Shown: in pieces, positions 26,316 to 35,925 of the stretch
Layout of the letters: each line of letters begins with the position of its first letter
Position numbering within the stretch: the first letter of the stretch is position 1
Source: Petrimonas sulfuriphila
GTDB lineage: Bacteria > Bacteroidota > Bacteroidia > Bacteroidales > Dysgonomonadaceae
Direction: 5' to 3' (one strand)
Assembly (NCBI RefSeq): GCF_051201015.1
Contig: NZ_JBPEHI010000012.1
Length of the DNA stretch: 64,000 nt
Notes under the pieces: generated by a model
Seen by the model: only the letters and a program-made list of their open reading frames with translations
What the model was told of the DNA's origin: nothing
The model's database searches: none
Position numbers and translations under genes: made by a program

Positions 26316-27307
26316 AACATATACTTGTCAAACTACTGGATTATCAGTACCTGAGCCGCGACGAATCGCGCGAATTATTGATAGCAATCGTGAGGGGAGA
26401 AGTGCCCGACACACAGGTGGCGGCACTTATCACCATATTTCTGATGCGCAGCATTTCGGTAGAAGAAGTGCTCGGTTTCCGCGAAGCGCTGGTGGAGATG
26501 CGGGTTCCCGTCGACCTAAAAGAGTACAGGGCCATTGATATTGTAGGTACCGGAGGCGATGGGAAAAACACGTTCAACATTTCCACTTCGGCCTGTTTTG
26601 TAGTTGCCGGAGCCGGATACCCCGTTGTGAAACACGGAAATTACGGTGCCACTTCGGTCAGCGGCTCGAGCAACGCCATGGAACAGCAAGGGGTCAAATT
26701 CACAACCGACATCCACGTCCTGAGAAAAAGCATCGAGGCCGCCAACATCGCGTACCTTCACGCGCCTTTCTTCAGCCCTGCCCTAAAAGCGGTCGCCCCG
26801 GTGAGGAAAAGCCTGGGCGTGAGAAACTTTTTCAATGTACTCGGACCGCTCATCAACCCTTCCGATCCGGAGTATCAGTTGCTGGGCGTCTACGACTTAT
26901 CGATGTCGCGGCTGTACAGCTATATTTACCAGGCAAGCCGAAAAAAATTCGGTATCGTTCACAGCCTGGACGGTTATGATGAAATTTCACTCACCGGGCA
27001 ATTCAAAGTGGTGACCAACAAGGGAGAACAACTTTTTATGCCCGAAGAGCTGGGGTTTAATCGTGTGAGACAGGAAGAAATTTTCGGAGGAAACACAATC
27101 GAAGATGTGGTTTCTGTATTCAACAGGGTACTCAACTGTACGGCAACGCAACCCCAGATGGATGTGGTTATTGCCAATGCCGCATTTGCCATTCAGATCA
27201 TCGAAAACAAAAAACCGATTGCGGAGTGTATTGAGATTGCCAAAAACTCGTTGTACGGGAAAAAGGCATTGAATGCGCTCAAGAAATTCGTGGAAATAAA
27301 CAGATAA
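26312..27307 (+). CDS. trpD: anthranilate phosphoribosyltransferase
   Basis: This 331-residue enzyme transfers phosphoribose from PRPP to anthranilate. The PRPP loop GTGGDGKNTFNIST starts at residue 79, and KHGNYGATSVSGSSN (107-121) is the conserved anthranilate/PRPP segment, with Tyr in place of the more common Arg at residue 111. The start overlaps the trpG stop by 4 bases. The length is typical of a monofunctional TrpD, not the TrpGD fusion of enterobacteria. Confidence 0.96.
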   Translation: MKHILVKLLDYQYLSRDESRELLIAIVRGEVPDTQVAALITIFLMRSISVEEVLGFREALVEMRVPVDLKEYRAIDIVGTGGDGKNTFNISTSACFVVAGAGYPVVKHGNYGATSVSGSSNAMEQQGVKFTTDIHVLRKSIEAANIAYLHAPFFSPALKAVAPVRKSLGVRNFFNVLGPLINPSDPEYQLLGVYDLSMSRLYSYIYQASRKKFGIVHSLDGYDEISLTGQFKVVTNKGEQLFMPEELGFNRVRQEEIFGGNTIEDVVSVFNRVLNCTATQPQMDVVIANAAFAIQIIENKKPIAECIEIAKNSLYGKKALNALKKFVEINR

Positions 27308-27316
27308 ACCACCCAT

Positions 27317-28105
27317 ATGAAAGATATTCTAAATGAAATAATCGCCCACAAACGAAACGAAATAGCGGCACAAAAAAACAGCATACCTTATTCCCTGCTG
27401 GAACGGGAACTGGCAGACTGCCATTTACCCGTCTATTCCCTCAAGGATGCGTTGCTGCAATCCAGTACAGGAATCATTGCGGAGTTTAAACGCCGCTCGC
27501 CAAGCAAGGGATGGATAAATCAACATGCCAACGCAGGGAATGCAACTAAAGGATATGAGGTTGCCGGAGCCACTGCGCTATCGGTACTGACCGATTCAAC
27601 CTATTTTGGCGGCACGCTTGCCGATTTGCAGCATGCAGCCCGACAGGCAAAAATACCGGTAATACGCAAAGAATTTATCATAGACGAATACCAGATCCTG
27701 CAAGCCCGGTTATCGGGTGCAAGCGCCATCTTACTTATTGCTGCAGCACTGAGCATAGAAGAAACGCATCGGTTTATCCGGTTATCGAAACAACTGGGTT
27801 TGGAGGTTTTACTGGAGCTTCATGATGAGAAGGAAATTGAATACACTTCTCCCGAAACCACCATTATCGGCATCAACAACCGGAACCTGGGTACTTTCGT
27901 AACGGACCTGAAAAAGTCGTACAGAATGGTAGAGTTGTTGCCTCGGGATGCCGTCTGGGTATCGGAAAGCGGAATTTCAAACCCAGAAACGGTAAAAGAG
28001 TTACGCAAAGCCGGATACCGGGGATTTCTTATCGGAGAAAACTTCATGCGATCAGCTAATCCCGGTGCAAGCCTGGAAGAATTTATAAAAGGAGTGCTAC
28101 AATAA
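27317..28105 (+). CDS. trpC: indole-3-glycerol phosphate synthase
   Basis: This 262-residue TIM-barrel enzyme closes the indole ring from CdRP. The motifs are IAEFKRRSPSKG near residue 53 (catalytic Lys), VIRKEFIIDEYQI, LLELHDEKE, IGINNRNLGTF and VSESGIS. It is monofunctional; the isomerase is a separate gene 12 bases downstream, unlike the fused TrpCF of E. coli. It lies 9 bases after trpD. Confidence 0.96.
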   Translation: MKDILNEIIAHKRNEIAAQKNSIPYSLLERELADCHLPVYSLKDALLQSSTGIIAEFKRRSPSKGWINQHANAGNATKGYEVAGATALSVLTDSTYFGGTLADLQHAARQAKIPVIRKEFIIDEYQILQARLSGASAILLIAAALSIEETHRFIRLSKQLGLEVLLELHDEKEIEYTSPETTIIGINNRNLGTFVTDLKKSYRMVELLPRDAVWVSESGISNPETVKELRKAGYRGFLIGENFMRSANPGASLEEFIKGVLQ

Positions 28106-28117
28106 CAAAATATACAC

Positions 28118-28765
28118 ATGAAATTAGTTAAAGTATGCGGGATGCGCGAAGCAACCAACATCCGCGAAGTAGAACAAGCGGGAGCGGATTGGATAGGATT
28201 TATTTTTTATCCGGAATCACCGCGTTTTGTGCATGAGGTTCCGGACTATTTACCCAGGAAATCCAAACGAGTTGGAGTTTTTGTGAACGCGCCGAAAGAA
28301 AAAATTAGTGAAACGATATCTCTTTTCGGATTGGATCTGGTACAGCTTCATGGCAATGAATCGCCCGAATTTTGTGAGAATATACGCCGAAGCGGGGTAA
28401 AAGTAATCAAATCCTTCCGGGTCGGCGATGAATTCAAGGAGGAAGAGGTGGAGCCCTATCACGGCAAATGCGACTATTTTCTGTTCGATACCCAAACATC
28501 GTTGTACGGCGGTTCGGGGGAGAAATTTAACTGGGAGACTCTTTTAAATTACCGTGGTAATACGTTTTTTTTACTGAGCGGCGGCATAACACCGGGCGAT
28601 GCAGAAGCATTAAAAACTTTCTCGTACCCGAAATGCATCGGAGTAGATATCAACAGTAAATTTGAAATCAGCCCCGCTGTTAAAGACGCAAAGTTGGTTA
28701 AACAGTTTATTAAAGTCATAAAAAATCCGGGAAACAAGATAGACAACAAAACATTATTAATTTAA
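28118..28765 (+). CDS. trpF: phosphoribosylanthranilate isomerase
   Basis: This 215-residue TIM-barrel enzyme converts PRA to CdRP. The N-terminal KVCGM contains the catalytic Cys, followed by WIGFIFYPESPRFV, VQLHGNE (about residue 68) and the phosphate-binding LLSGGITPGDA. The C-terminus GVDINSKFE matches the family's GVDxSSxxE. It lies 12 bases after trpC and 5 before trpA, within a tightly packed operon. Confidence 0.95.
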   Translation: MKLVKVCGMREATNIREVEQAGADWIGFIFYPESPRFVHEVPDYLPRKSKRVGVFVNAPKEKISETISLFGLDLVQLHGNESPEFCENIRRSGVKVIKSFRVGDEFKEEEVEPYHGKCDYFLFDTQTSLYGGSGEKFNWETLLNYRGNTFFLLSGGITPGDAEALKTFSYPKCIGVDINSKFEISPAVKDAKLVKQFIKVIKNPGNKIDNKTLLI

Positions 28766-28770
28766 TAATT

Positions 28771-29547
28771 ATGAACAGAATAGATGAGTTATTTCAACGG
28801 AAAAAGAACAACATTTTATCCGTCTATTTCACGGCCGGATTCCCCAACCTCAGTGACACCGTTCCGGTCATTCAATCGCTCGAAAAAAACGGTGTGGAAC
28901 TGATTGAAATAGGCATCCCTTTCAGCGACCCTATGGCAGACGGTCCCGTCATCCAGGCGTCGGGGACACAGGCACTCAAGAACGGCATGAGCCTTCGGGT
29001 GCTCTTCGAGCAACTCTCGCGGGTCCGCTCGTCGGCGCAGATCCCTCTGGTATTGATGGGTTACCTGAACCCCATTCTTCAATTCGGCTTTAACACATTC
29101 TGCTCCGAAGCGCAACGCTGCGGGATCGACGGGATCATCATTCCCGATTTACCGTTTGCCGAATACATGAGGGAGTATAAAGCCGTTGCCGAAAAACACG
29201 GATTGCGTATGATCATGCTCATCACTCCGGAAACGTCGGAAGAACGCATCCGTTTAATTGACAAAAATACTGGCGGGTTTATCTATATGGTCTCGTCGGC
29301 ATCGGTTACCGGAGCAAAAACCGGTTTCGGGGAAGACAACCTGCAATATTTTAAGCGCGTTAACGCTATGAACCTCAGGAACCCCAGGCTTATCGGGTTC
29401 GGCATCTCCAACAAAATCACCTTCGATGCGGCTTGTGAACATGCTTCGGGAGCCATTATCGGCAGTAAGTTCGTCTCCTTGCTCGGAAGTGAAAAATCGG
29501 TGGAGGCTGCGGTACAAAAATTGAAAAAATCTATTGCCAATTATTAA
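28771..29547 (+). CDS. trpA: tryptophan synthase alpha chain
   Basis: This 258-residue subunit splits indole-glycerol phosphate and passes indole to TrpB. The signatures are YFTAGFPNLSD, then ELIEIGIPFSDPMADGPVIQ carrying the catalytic Glu, then GIIIPDLP with the catalytic Asp, and later YMVSSASVTGAK. It is last in the operon and completes the chorismate-to-tryptophan set, so the host is likely a tryptophan prototroph. No clear terminator follows; the next gene has its own promoter-like box. Confidence 0.96.
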   Translation: MNRIDELFQRKKNNILSVYFTAGFPNLSDTVPVIQSLEKNGVELIEIGIPFSDPMADGPVIQASGTQALKNGMSLRVLFEQLSRVRSSAQIPLVLMGYLNPILQFGFNTFCSEAQRCGIDGIIIPDLPFAEYMREYKAVAEKHGLRMIMLITPETSEERIRLIDKNTGGFIYMVSSASVTGAKTGFGEDNLQYFKRVNAMNLRNPRLIGFGISNKITFDAACEHASGAIIGSKFVSLLGSEKSVEAAVQKLKKSIANY

Positions 29548-29569
29548 TGGGAAATTTTCAATATTCACC

Positions 29570-29577
29570 TACCTTTG
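29570..29577 (+). promoter_or_regulatory. putative -7 promoter box for the EamA transporter
   Basis: TACCTTTG (TAnnTTTG) lies 38 bases before the start at 29616. The -33 region is not convincing. Confidence 0.4.
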
Positions 29578-29615
29578 CATGATTTTTCGGACAAATACAG
29601 CCCACATTACATTTC

Positions 29616-30500
29616 ATGCTTTTTCAATCACATATTGGCGAGATCGCTTCGATACTGACGGCAATCTGCTGGACGCTGAGCGCCCTTTTTTTTCAAAGAG
29701 CGGGAGCGAAAGTCGGTTCGCTGTCGGTAAACATCATCCGGATTTTCCTGGGAATTTTGTTTCTGGGAGTCACCACGTTCTTCACCCGCGGGATGTTCTT
29801 CCCTATGGATGCCACTCCGTACAACTGGTTCTGGCTAGGGTTATCAGGCGTGGTGGGCTTCTTTCTGGGCGACCTGTTCCTCTTTAAGTCCTACACCCTG
29901 ATCGGTTCGCGCACCTCGCAGCTTATCATGAGCCTGGCGCCGATGATAACGGCAATTATCGGCTGGCTTTTTCTGTCGGAAATACTGCCAGTAAAAAGTA
30001 TCCTGGGGATTATTGTCAGCATTTCGGGAATTATGATTGCCGTCGCTGGCAAAAAACTGAAACTCAATATTCCGCTCAAGGGTTTCCTCTATGCGCTTGG
30101 CGGCGCTTTAGGGCAAGCCGTCGGGTTGGTGTTGAGTAAAAAAGGGATGGGCGATTACGATGCCATTGCGGCAACGCAGATAAGGGCTATTTTCGGATTT
30201 GTTTGCTTCTTTTTGCTGGTCACTTTTCTGAAACGGTGGCGAAGGGTCTCCCTGGCCGTGAAAGACCGGACAAGCATGAAGTCCATCACCCTGGGAGCTG
30301 TTTTCGGGCCGTTCGTGGGCGTAACGCTATCGCTATATGCCGTGCAGCATACCCATACCGGCATTGCCGCTACGTTGATGGCACTGGTTCCCATTTTTAT
30401 CATTGTGCCTTCGGCCATCATGTTCAACGAAAAAATCACCGCCCGCCAAGTAATCGGGGCAGTAATCAGTATTGCCGGGGCAAGCATCTTCTTTCTGTGA
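29616..30500 (+). CDS. EamA/DMT-family transporter
   Basis: This 294-residue inner-membrane protein has about ten hydrophobic helices in two five-helix EamA repeats. The first repeat covers residues 8-140 and contains SALFFQRAGAKVGS and ASR-like SRTSQLIMSLAP; the second covers 155-290 and contains HTGIAATLMALVPIFI. Members export amino acids, nucleobases or other metabolites. Its place after the trp operon is suggestive of amino-acid efflux but proves nothing. It converges with the DUF4249 gene, six bases away. Confidence 0.88.
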   Translation: MLFQSHIGEIASILTAICWTLSALFFQRAGAKVGSLSVNIIRIFLGILFLGVTTFFTRGMFFPMDATPYNWFWLGLSGVVGFFLGDLFLFKSYTLIGSRTSQLIMSLAPMITAIIGWLFLSEILPVKSILGIIVSISGIMIAVAGKKLKLNIPLKGFLYALGGALGQAVGLVLSKKGMGDYDAIAATQIRAIFGFVCFFLLVTFLKRWRRVSLAVKDRTSMKSITLGAVFGPFVGVTLSLYAVQHTHTGIAATLMALVPIFIIVPSAIMFNEKITARQVIGAVISIAGASIFFL

Positions 30501-30506
30501 GAAAGC

Positions 30507-31658
30507 TTACCTTGGAACAGTGTTTTTACCGCCTGGATAAGGTGGTATCTGAATGCGCTTAGATGTATATGACATAGATCCCACAAACCCGATTCCGTTG
30601 TGTACGTTGGAGTAGGTAACCCTAGGTTCGGAGATAACATCAAACTCTTCGTCGTAATTCCACTTTTCAACCGATTTCAGGTACGAATAATAATCGTGAG
30701 ACAGCGTGTAAATCCACACCTCGATTGGCGAATTTTTCACTTCGTGACTTAAATATTCCGGTTTCTCCCCCTCCTTTTCCGGTTTGGTATGTTCCACCTT
30801 CACCGTGTATAGTTCTCCGGTGGAGACATTTAACGTATAAGCATTCTCTGTAAACAAGTTATCTGTAAAAACAGATGAACTATTTGTGGAGTAATTGTTA
30901 TTGAACAGCTTTTCTAGAAAAAGGTTTTTAGGATCTCTCGCAAAAATGGGATCATCCTGTGTTTCGACAGGCAAGTTAAAAGGATAATCTTTATACTCCG
31001 TATTTTCCGCAATGATCCTCAAAAGAAAATAATGTGCCACATCGTTTTTTTGTTTTCGAACCCCAATATGCAAGCGCATCCTCCGATAAAACGGCTCGTA
31101 AAATATTCCCGGAACTGGAATATAATATCCGCCGTACCCCCATCCGCTGTCTGAATTCCAGGAATACTCGCCGTATGGATTCCAGTAGAATCCGAACGTA
31201 TTGTTGCCTGTTGCCGGTACGAAAAACGTTGCCGTATCCACTTTTTCAATCGCAGCCGGTGTGGGAATAACGGTCTCCACCCATGCGGTCTCGAGGCCTG
31301 GTGCCGAAGCCTTAATCTTAACCCGGTCGCCGACTTTAACGTGTGACTCGGAACGGAAATAAGAATTTCCTCTTCGAGCCCGGTACTTGGCAGTATCTAT
31401 GGTGAAGCGTTGCAGTTTTTCAACAAATGTATCGTTAACGTGCAATTCCACCGAAACATCTTTCAAATAAGGCGCAGTGCTGTCGGTATCGGTGAACAAG
31501 AAACTTTTGCTGACAGCAACGCTTATTGGCTTATCGGGTTCAACAACTCCATTCATCACAATAAGCGGCTTTTCATCGGAAAAATTCACTTCAAGCATAC
31601 GCTCACACGACAGCGATAGAATCGTTGTTATCAGAAACGAAATATATTTTCTCTTCAT
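30507..31658 (-). CDS. DUF4249 surface lipoprotein
   Basis: The protein has 383 residues from the ATG at 31658 (MKRKYISFLITTILSLSC, lipobox Cys18); a longer start at 31709 would bury the signal. The mature protein opens with EVNFSDEKPLIVMNGVVEPDKPI, the usual DUF4249 beta-sandwich start. It is rich in Tyr, Gly and Asn around residues 150-200. DUF4249 proteins accompany FecA-like TonB receptors in Bacteroidota and are thought to be outer-membrane partners of the receptor. It is the last gene of the sigma/FecR/receptor locus. Confidence 0.85.
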   Translation of the reverse strand: MKRKYISFLITTILSLSCERMLEVNFSDEKPLIVMNGVVEPDKPISVAVSKSFLFTDTDSTAPYLKDVSVELHVNDTFVEKLQRFTIDTAKYRARRGNSYFRSESHVKVGDRVKIKASAPGLETAWVETVIPTPAAIEKVDTATFFVPATGNNTFGFYWNPYGEYSWNSDSGWGYGGYYIPVPGIFYEPFYRRMRLHIGVRKQKNDVAHYFLLRIIAENTEYKDYPFNLPVETQDDPIFARDPKNLFLEKLFNNNYSTNSSSVFTDNLFTENAYTLNVSTGELYTVKVEHTKPEKEGEKPEYLSHEVKNSPIEVWIYTLSHDYYSYLKSVEKWNYDEEFDVISEPRVTYSNVHNGIGFVGSMSYTSKRIQIPPYPGGKNTVPR

Positions 31659-31745
31659 TTTAGAATCTGTCTTGAATTTTATATTTCTATTTATTTCTAC
31701 TTTCTTCACGTGTCGAGAGACCTATGAACCACCCGATACAGTCGG

Positions 31746-34481
31746 TCAAAACTTATACGTGTAAGAAAATGATGGGATAATAGGGAAAATCGACAAACTT
31801 TTTAATACCGGTTTACTCCTGTCCTGTTTCTCTTCCCGAGTAAAAAACTCGGCCTCGGTAGCGGGCACCAGAATAAACGAATTGTGATGCGAATACGCAT
31901 TGTAAATACTTAAATTCCAAATTCCCAACCGCCCTTTCTTTTTGTGGCGGTAATAATTGAAACTTAAATCGAGGCGGTGATAGGAAGGCATTTTAAAGTT
32001 GTTGAGTTTATCGATATAATCTGTTTCCTCTCCCATGTCGTTAATATACTTTTGCTTTGCCAGCGTAGCCCAGTTACCGGTAGAATATATCCAAGACGTG
32101 CTCACATCGAATTTCCTCCCGAATCTGCGCATCACTACCGCATTTATTTTGTGGCGGTTATCGTATTTCGCCGGATAGACAAGTCCTCGGTTTATTTCAC
32201 CGTTCGGGAAATGACGGTTCGACCACGATAGCGTATAGCCCAGCCACCCCGAAGTATTTCCGAAAGTCTTGCTCGCCATCATTTCCACTCCGTATGATTT
32301 ACTTAATCCTTGAGTTATACGCTGTTCCCAATTAAGATTACCCGAAAGCAAGGACGTACCTTCCCTATATTCCACTTGATTCCTGGAAGATTTGTAATAT
32401 CCTTCCAATGAAAGGTCAAACCTGCGCCAACGCCCGAAAAGTCCACCTGAAACCTGATGTGAGACCATCGGTTTTACATTTTTTGTGATGGGGACCCACA
32501 AATCGTTAGGCAAACTTATTTTACTGCTTTGCAACAAATGTACATACTGGTTCATTTTGCCATACGATACTTTCACCGACCAATCGTTATTGAGCAGGTA
32601 ACGTGCCGAAAGACGTGGCTGTGCGCTGATATAAGATCTTCCCTGCACCAGGAATCCAGAAAAATGTACGCCCGCATTCACTTTCATGCGTTCGTTCAAA
32701 ATCATTTCATCTTCAGCATAGAACGAAAGTTCCTTTACCAAAACTCGTTCGTTGGCAAAAGTAACGGTATCGTTTCGCTTCTCTGTATCGTTTTCTGTTA
32801 TCAAGGTAATTCCGCTTTGTTCGGGGCGAAACCGGTGGTGCAACAACGATGTCCCGAAACGAATAAAATGATTGTTCACCGGTGTATAGTCAAACTCCAG
32901 GCGATAACCTATGTCCTGAATTCCGGAACGGTAATGAGTATTCTCTTTTGTTTTATCGACCCGTCTCTCAATCTTGTCCGAATTCTCTTCCGATAGAGTT
33001 AATTCTTTTTCGCTACTCGATTTCATTACAATATCTGACGAGTATCGGCTGTAAATTAATGCAACATTGCTAAACAACTTATTGTTAATAGCATAGGCCC
33101 AATTGAGCGATGCCATTCGCGTGCCCCAACCGGTGTCAAAATTGGTTTTATTCTTATTTATTTCGTGATGTGTGTTGAATGCCGGATTAGGAGAATTGTT
33201 ATCCGAATCTAAATTGTAAGAACCTTCACTTTTGGCGTTCATATTTAGAAAGAGCTTGTCCTTTCCGTCGTAAACACTTAAATACAATCGACTTTGTTCT
33301 GAAAACTTATGATTGACTTTGACATTGAAATCATAAAAAAAATATCCCACATCCGATCTGTTATAATCATCGGGATTATCTTTTTCATCTTTCTTCCCTA
33401 CAAAATATAATGCAGGGCGCACGATTAAATCTAAATACGTACGGCGAAGAGAAACATTGAATGAAGTCTTCTCTTTCACTAACGGACCTTGAAAATTAAA
33501 TCGCGATGAAATCAACCCGATAGAGGCCGTGCCGCCAAGTTTATTCATATCGCCGTCATTCATACGCACATCTACTACCGACGAAAGACGACCGCCATAA
33601 CGCGCAGGAAAGCTGCCTTTATAAAAATCCATGGTTTTCACCGCCTCAGGATTGAATGTGGAAAACATGCCACCCAGGTGATTCACGTGATAAAGCGGAT
33701 TCCCATCCACCAAGTAGAGATTTTCATCTAAATTTCCACCCCGCACGTACATACCTGCCACACCTTCGGTCCCGGCGGCCACCCCCGGCAAAAGTTGCAG
33801 GGTTTTAATCACATCTTTTTCTCCCAAAAAAGAAGGCAAAGCCTGCAGCGTCTGCGTAGTAAGTGTTATCTTTCCGGTTTCGACGTTATGTAGTGGTCCG
33901 GTTTGTCTACCCTCTATCACCACTTCTTTAAGCAAAGAAGTAGGCTCTAAAAAAAAATGGATAACCGTGTCGTTATCCACAACAAAAGTTATCTCCTGCG
34001 ATGTGTATCCTACGTAACTTCCCCTTAAACGGACTTCTCCAGGGGGAAGGGAAAGGCTGAAAAAACCGAAATTGTTGCTTACGGCTCCTTTTTGCGAAAG
34101 CAAGTCAAATACATTGGCGCCGATAAGTGTTTCGCGCGATCCAGATTCGTGGATAAATCCGCTTATCGTAACGTTCTTCTGACGCTCTTTCAAAATAATA
34201 TAATTGTCGCGGATAATAAATTGGATATCGGTCTTGCCAAAAAGCTTTTCCAGTAAAGGCTGCAACAACATATTCTCTACCTGAAGCGTTACGGGCGGAA
34301 AATTTCTCAACAGTGCCGGATTGTATGAAAACGTATATCCTGACTGCTTCTCAATCTTTTGCAGAACGGAAGCAACCGGCTGTTTTTCAACGTTAATCGT
34401 AATGTTTTGCTGGGCTGATGCTCCTAAAAAGGAGCAAACAGCCAACAAAACAAGGATAGTATAGCGTTTCGAGAATTTCAA
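31746..34481 (-). CDS. TonB-dependent outer-membrane receptor with STN signalling domain
   Basis: This 911-residue receptor has a signal peptide (about 1-23). An STN domain (about 24-100, NITINVEKQPVASVLQKIEKQSG) interacts with FecR. A carboxypeptidase-regulatory-like beta-sandwich (about 108-190) and a plug domain (about 205-330, GMYVRGGNLDENLYLVDG) follow. The 22-strand barrel ends in Phe (SFSYTYKF). It is therefore a transducer-type receptor feeding the sigma factor at 35926. The ligand is unknown; a siderophore, other metal complex or a glycan/peptide are possible. It lacks a SusD partner, so classical SusC is unlikely. Confidence 0.92.
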   Translation of the reverse strand: MKFSKRYTILVLLAVCSFLGASAQQNITINVEKQPVASVLQKIEKQSGYTFSYNPALLRNFPPVTLQVENMLLQPLLEKLFGKTDIQFIIRDNYIILKERQKNVTISGFIHESGSRETLIGANVFDLLSQKGAVSNNFGFFSLSLPPGEVRLRGSYVGYTSQEITFVVDNDTVIHFFLEPTSLLKEVVIEGRQTGPLHNVETGKITLTTQTLQALPSFLGEKDVIKTLQLLPGVAAGTEGVAGMYVRGGNLDENLYLVDGNPLYHVNHLGGMFSTFNPEAVKTMDFYKGSFPARYGGRLSSVVDVRMNDGDMNKLGGTASIGLISSRFNFQGPLVKEKTSFNVSLRRTYLDLIVRPALYFVGKKDEKDNPDDYNRSDVGYFFYDFNVKVNHKFSEQSRLYLSVYDGKDKLFLNMNAKSEGSYNLDSDNNSPNPAFNTHHEINKNKTNFDTGWGTRMASLNWAYAINNKLFSNVALIYSRYSSDIVMKSSSEKELTLSEENSDKIERRVDKTKENTHYRSGIQDIGYRLEFDYTPVNNHFIRFGTSLLHHRFRPEQSGITLITENDTEKRNDTVTFANERVLVKELSFYAEDEMILNERMKVNAGVHFSGFLVQGRSYISAQPRLSARYLLNNDWSVKVSYGKMNQYVHLLQSSKISLPNDLWVPITKNVKPMVSHQVSGGLFGRWRRFDLSLEGYYKSSRNQVEYREGTSLLSGNLNWEQRITQGLSKSYGVEMMASKTFGNTSGWLGYTLSWSNRHFPNGEINRGLVYPAKYDNRHKINAVVMRRFGRKFDVSTSWIYSTGNWATLAKQKYINDMGEETDYIDKLNNFKMPSYHRLDLSFNYYRHKKKGRLGIWNLSIYNAYSHHNSFILVPATEAEFFTREEKQDRSKPVLKSLSIFPIIPSFSYTYKF

Positions 34482-34499
34482 TGTTTTTGCTCTTTATTC

Positions 34500-35330
34500 T
34501 TAATTCGAACCCTTCTTTATTATCAAGTGCGTATCCAGTGTTAAATTAATAATATCAACAATTTCAATACTGTTTTTTTGTGCAAATGACGAGGTAAAAG
34601 TGAGCGTGGATTCCTCTTCCGGCAATTCTACCTGCACGTTATAGAAGTGCGACAAAACCAACGCCACGTCTTTCAGCTGCGTATTATTGAAGACCAGGGA
34701 GCGGTCTTTTCCGTTGATTTCCATTGAGCTTCCGGGCGAAACAACCTTTACGGTTTCGGTTACGGAAGTGTAATGCACGGTCATACCGGCGGTGCACAAT
34801 AGCGGAATAACGGGACTTTCGGGCGTAAACTGCACTGTCCCCGACACCACGCCAAGGCGGGTTTCCGCGTCGTCGGCCAGTACGGTAAATTCCGTGCCGA
34901 GCACCCGGATCTCTGCTCCGGGTGTGGAAACGACAAAGGGCAGGGCTTCGTTTCGGGCAACGGCAAACGAAATTTCTCCCGACATGGAAACACGGCGCTC
35001 TGCCTTACCGAAATTTTTACCGTATTTCAGTTTTGCTCCCTGTTGCATTCCGATGCGGGAACTGTCGGGCAACACATAGGAAGCATTATCGGCTTTGGCT
35101 ACTAGTCTTGTGCCGGTATTTGACGTGAAATAAAAAACACTTACAACCAGCAATAAAGCGACAGCGGCCGCAGTGCCATAAAGCATCCTCATAGCGAGAA
35201 TGTTGCGTTCGGGTGCAATGTATTTTTGTATCTTTCCCCATCCTTTCCGGGAATCAAAAACATTGGGCTTGTAATACCGGGCTACAAACCGGATACCCTC
35301 ATCTATATTATGTCTTGACTGGTTTTCCAT
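34500..35330 (-). CDS. FecR-family anti-sigma factor
   Basis: The protein has 276 residues from the ATG at 35330 (MENQSRHNIDEGIRF). The short cytoplasmic N-terminus binds sigma; a helix at about residues 49-69 (GTAAAVALLLVVSVFYF) crosses the inner membrane. A periplasmic FecR domain (about 75-175, including the VLGTEFTV-type motif) and a C-terminal DUF4974-like domain (about 200-270) contact the receptor STN domain. It lies between the small outer-membrane protein gene and the receptor gene, 18 bases upstream of the latter. Its role is to hold the ECF sigma inactive until the receptor binds ligand. Confidence 0.9.
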   Translation of the reverse strand: MENQSRHNIDEGIRFVARYYKPNVFDSRKGWGKIQKYIAPERNILAMRMLYGTAAAVALLLVVSVFYFTSNTGTRLVAKADNASYVLPDSSRIGMQQGAKLKYGKNFGKAERRVSMSGEISFAVARNEALPFVVSTPGAEIRVLGTEFTVLADDAETRLGVVSGTVQFTPESPVIPLLCTAGMTVHYTSVTETVKVVSPGSSMEINGKDRSLVFNNTQLKDVALVLSHFYNVQVELPEEESTLTFTSSFAQKNSIEIVDIINLTLDTHLIIKKGSN

Positions 35331-35349
35331 TATTTTCAGTTTTGGCAAT

Positions 35350-35850
35350 CTACAGATTTATTCCGGCCTTCAACAATACGCCGGAACTGGATTCTCTGTT
35401 AAAATACGGCTGCATAAATGCTTTGACTCCGATGAAAAATCGATCATTTATTGAATAAGAATCTTCAACAATTAAATTAAAACCGAATGCACTGCGAATT
35501 ACAGGCTGGTTAAACTTGTAAAAACTTAATCCACCCCCAATCCTGAAATCGTTTCTCCTGTTATTGCGAAAAGGAGATAAAAAAACATTCATGTTTGCTT
35601 GAAATAATTTTTCCGAATCCGACTTCCACTTATCCGCAACACTTAGCACAATGGATGGAGCAACTGTAAAATAATCTGACAGTTTAGCATCAAGTTCATA
35701 CTCACTAAGCACCAAAAAAACATTTCCCTGCTTAAGTGTAGAAAATCCCAGTCCTATTCGCAGGTCTGTGTCACTATCCCGGGCTTGTGTATTTACAACG
35801 AATACAGGACAAATAATAAGGCAAAGGGACACGATAATTTTTCTACACAT
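35350..35850 (-). CDS. small outer-membrane beta-barrel protein inside the sigma/FecR locus
   Basis: The protein has 166 residues from the ATG at 35850 (MCRKIIVSLCLIICPVFVVNTQA, a signal peptide); a longer start at 35889 adds an unlikely hydrophilic leader. The mature part alternates short amphipathic strands (LRIGLGFSTLKQGNVFLVL, NDFRIGGGLSFYKF) and could form an eight-strand barrel. I do not recognise a family. It is unusual for a gene to separate the sigma factor from its FecR, and same-strand spacing (19 bases to fecR) suggests cotranscription. A role in signalling or in the surface complex is inference. Confidence 0.75.
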   Translation of the reverse strand: MCRKIIVSLCLIICPVFVVNTQARDSDTDLRIGLGFSTLKQGNVFLVLSEYELDAKLSDYFTVAPSIVLSVADKWKSDSEKLFQANMNVFLSPFRNNRRNDFRIGGGLSFYKFNQPVIRSAFGFNLIVEDSYSINDRFFIGVKAFMQPYFNRESSSGVLLKAGINL

Positions 35851-35925
35851 TTCTTCTCTTCCATTACTTTTTCTATTTATAAGATGCAAAAAAGTATAAA
35901 ATCCCTCTTTCTAAAGGGAAATATT

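Noticed and set aside
29616..30500. EamA transporter as part of the trp operon
   Set aside because: A separate -7 box and a 68-base gap precede it; membership cannot be excluded but is not supported.
34781..35128. Short frames overlapping fecR on either strand
   Set aside because: They lie inside a FecR gene with clear domains and have no signal or motif support.
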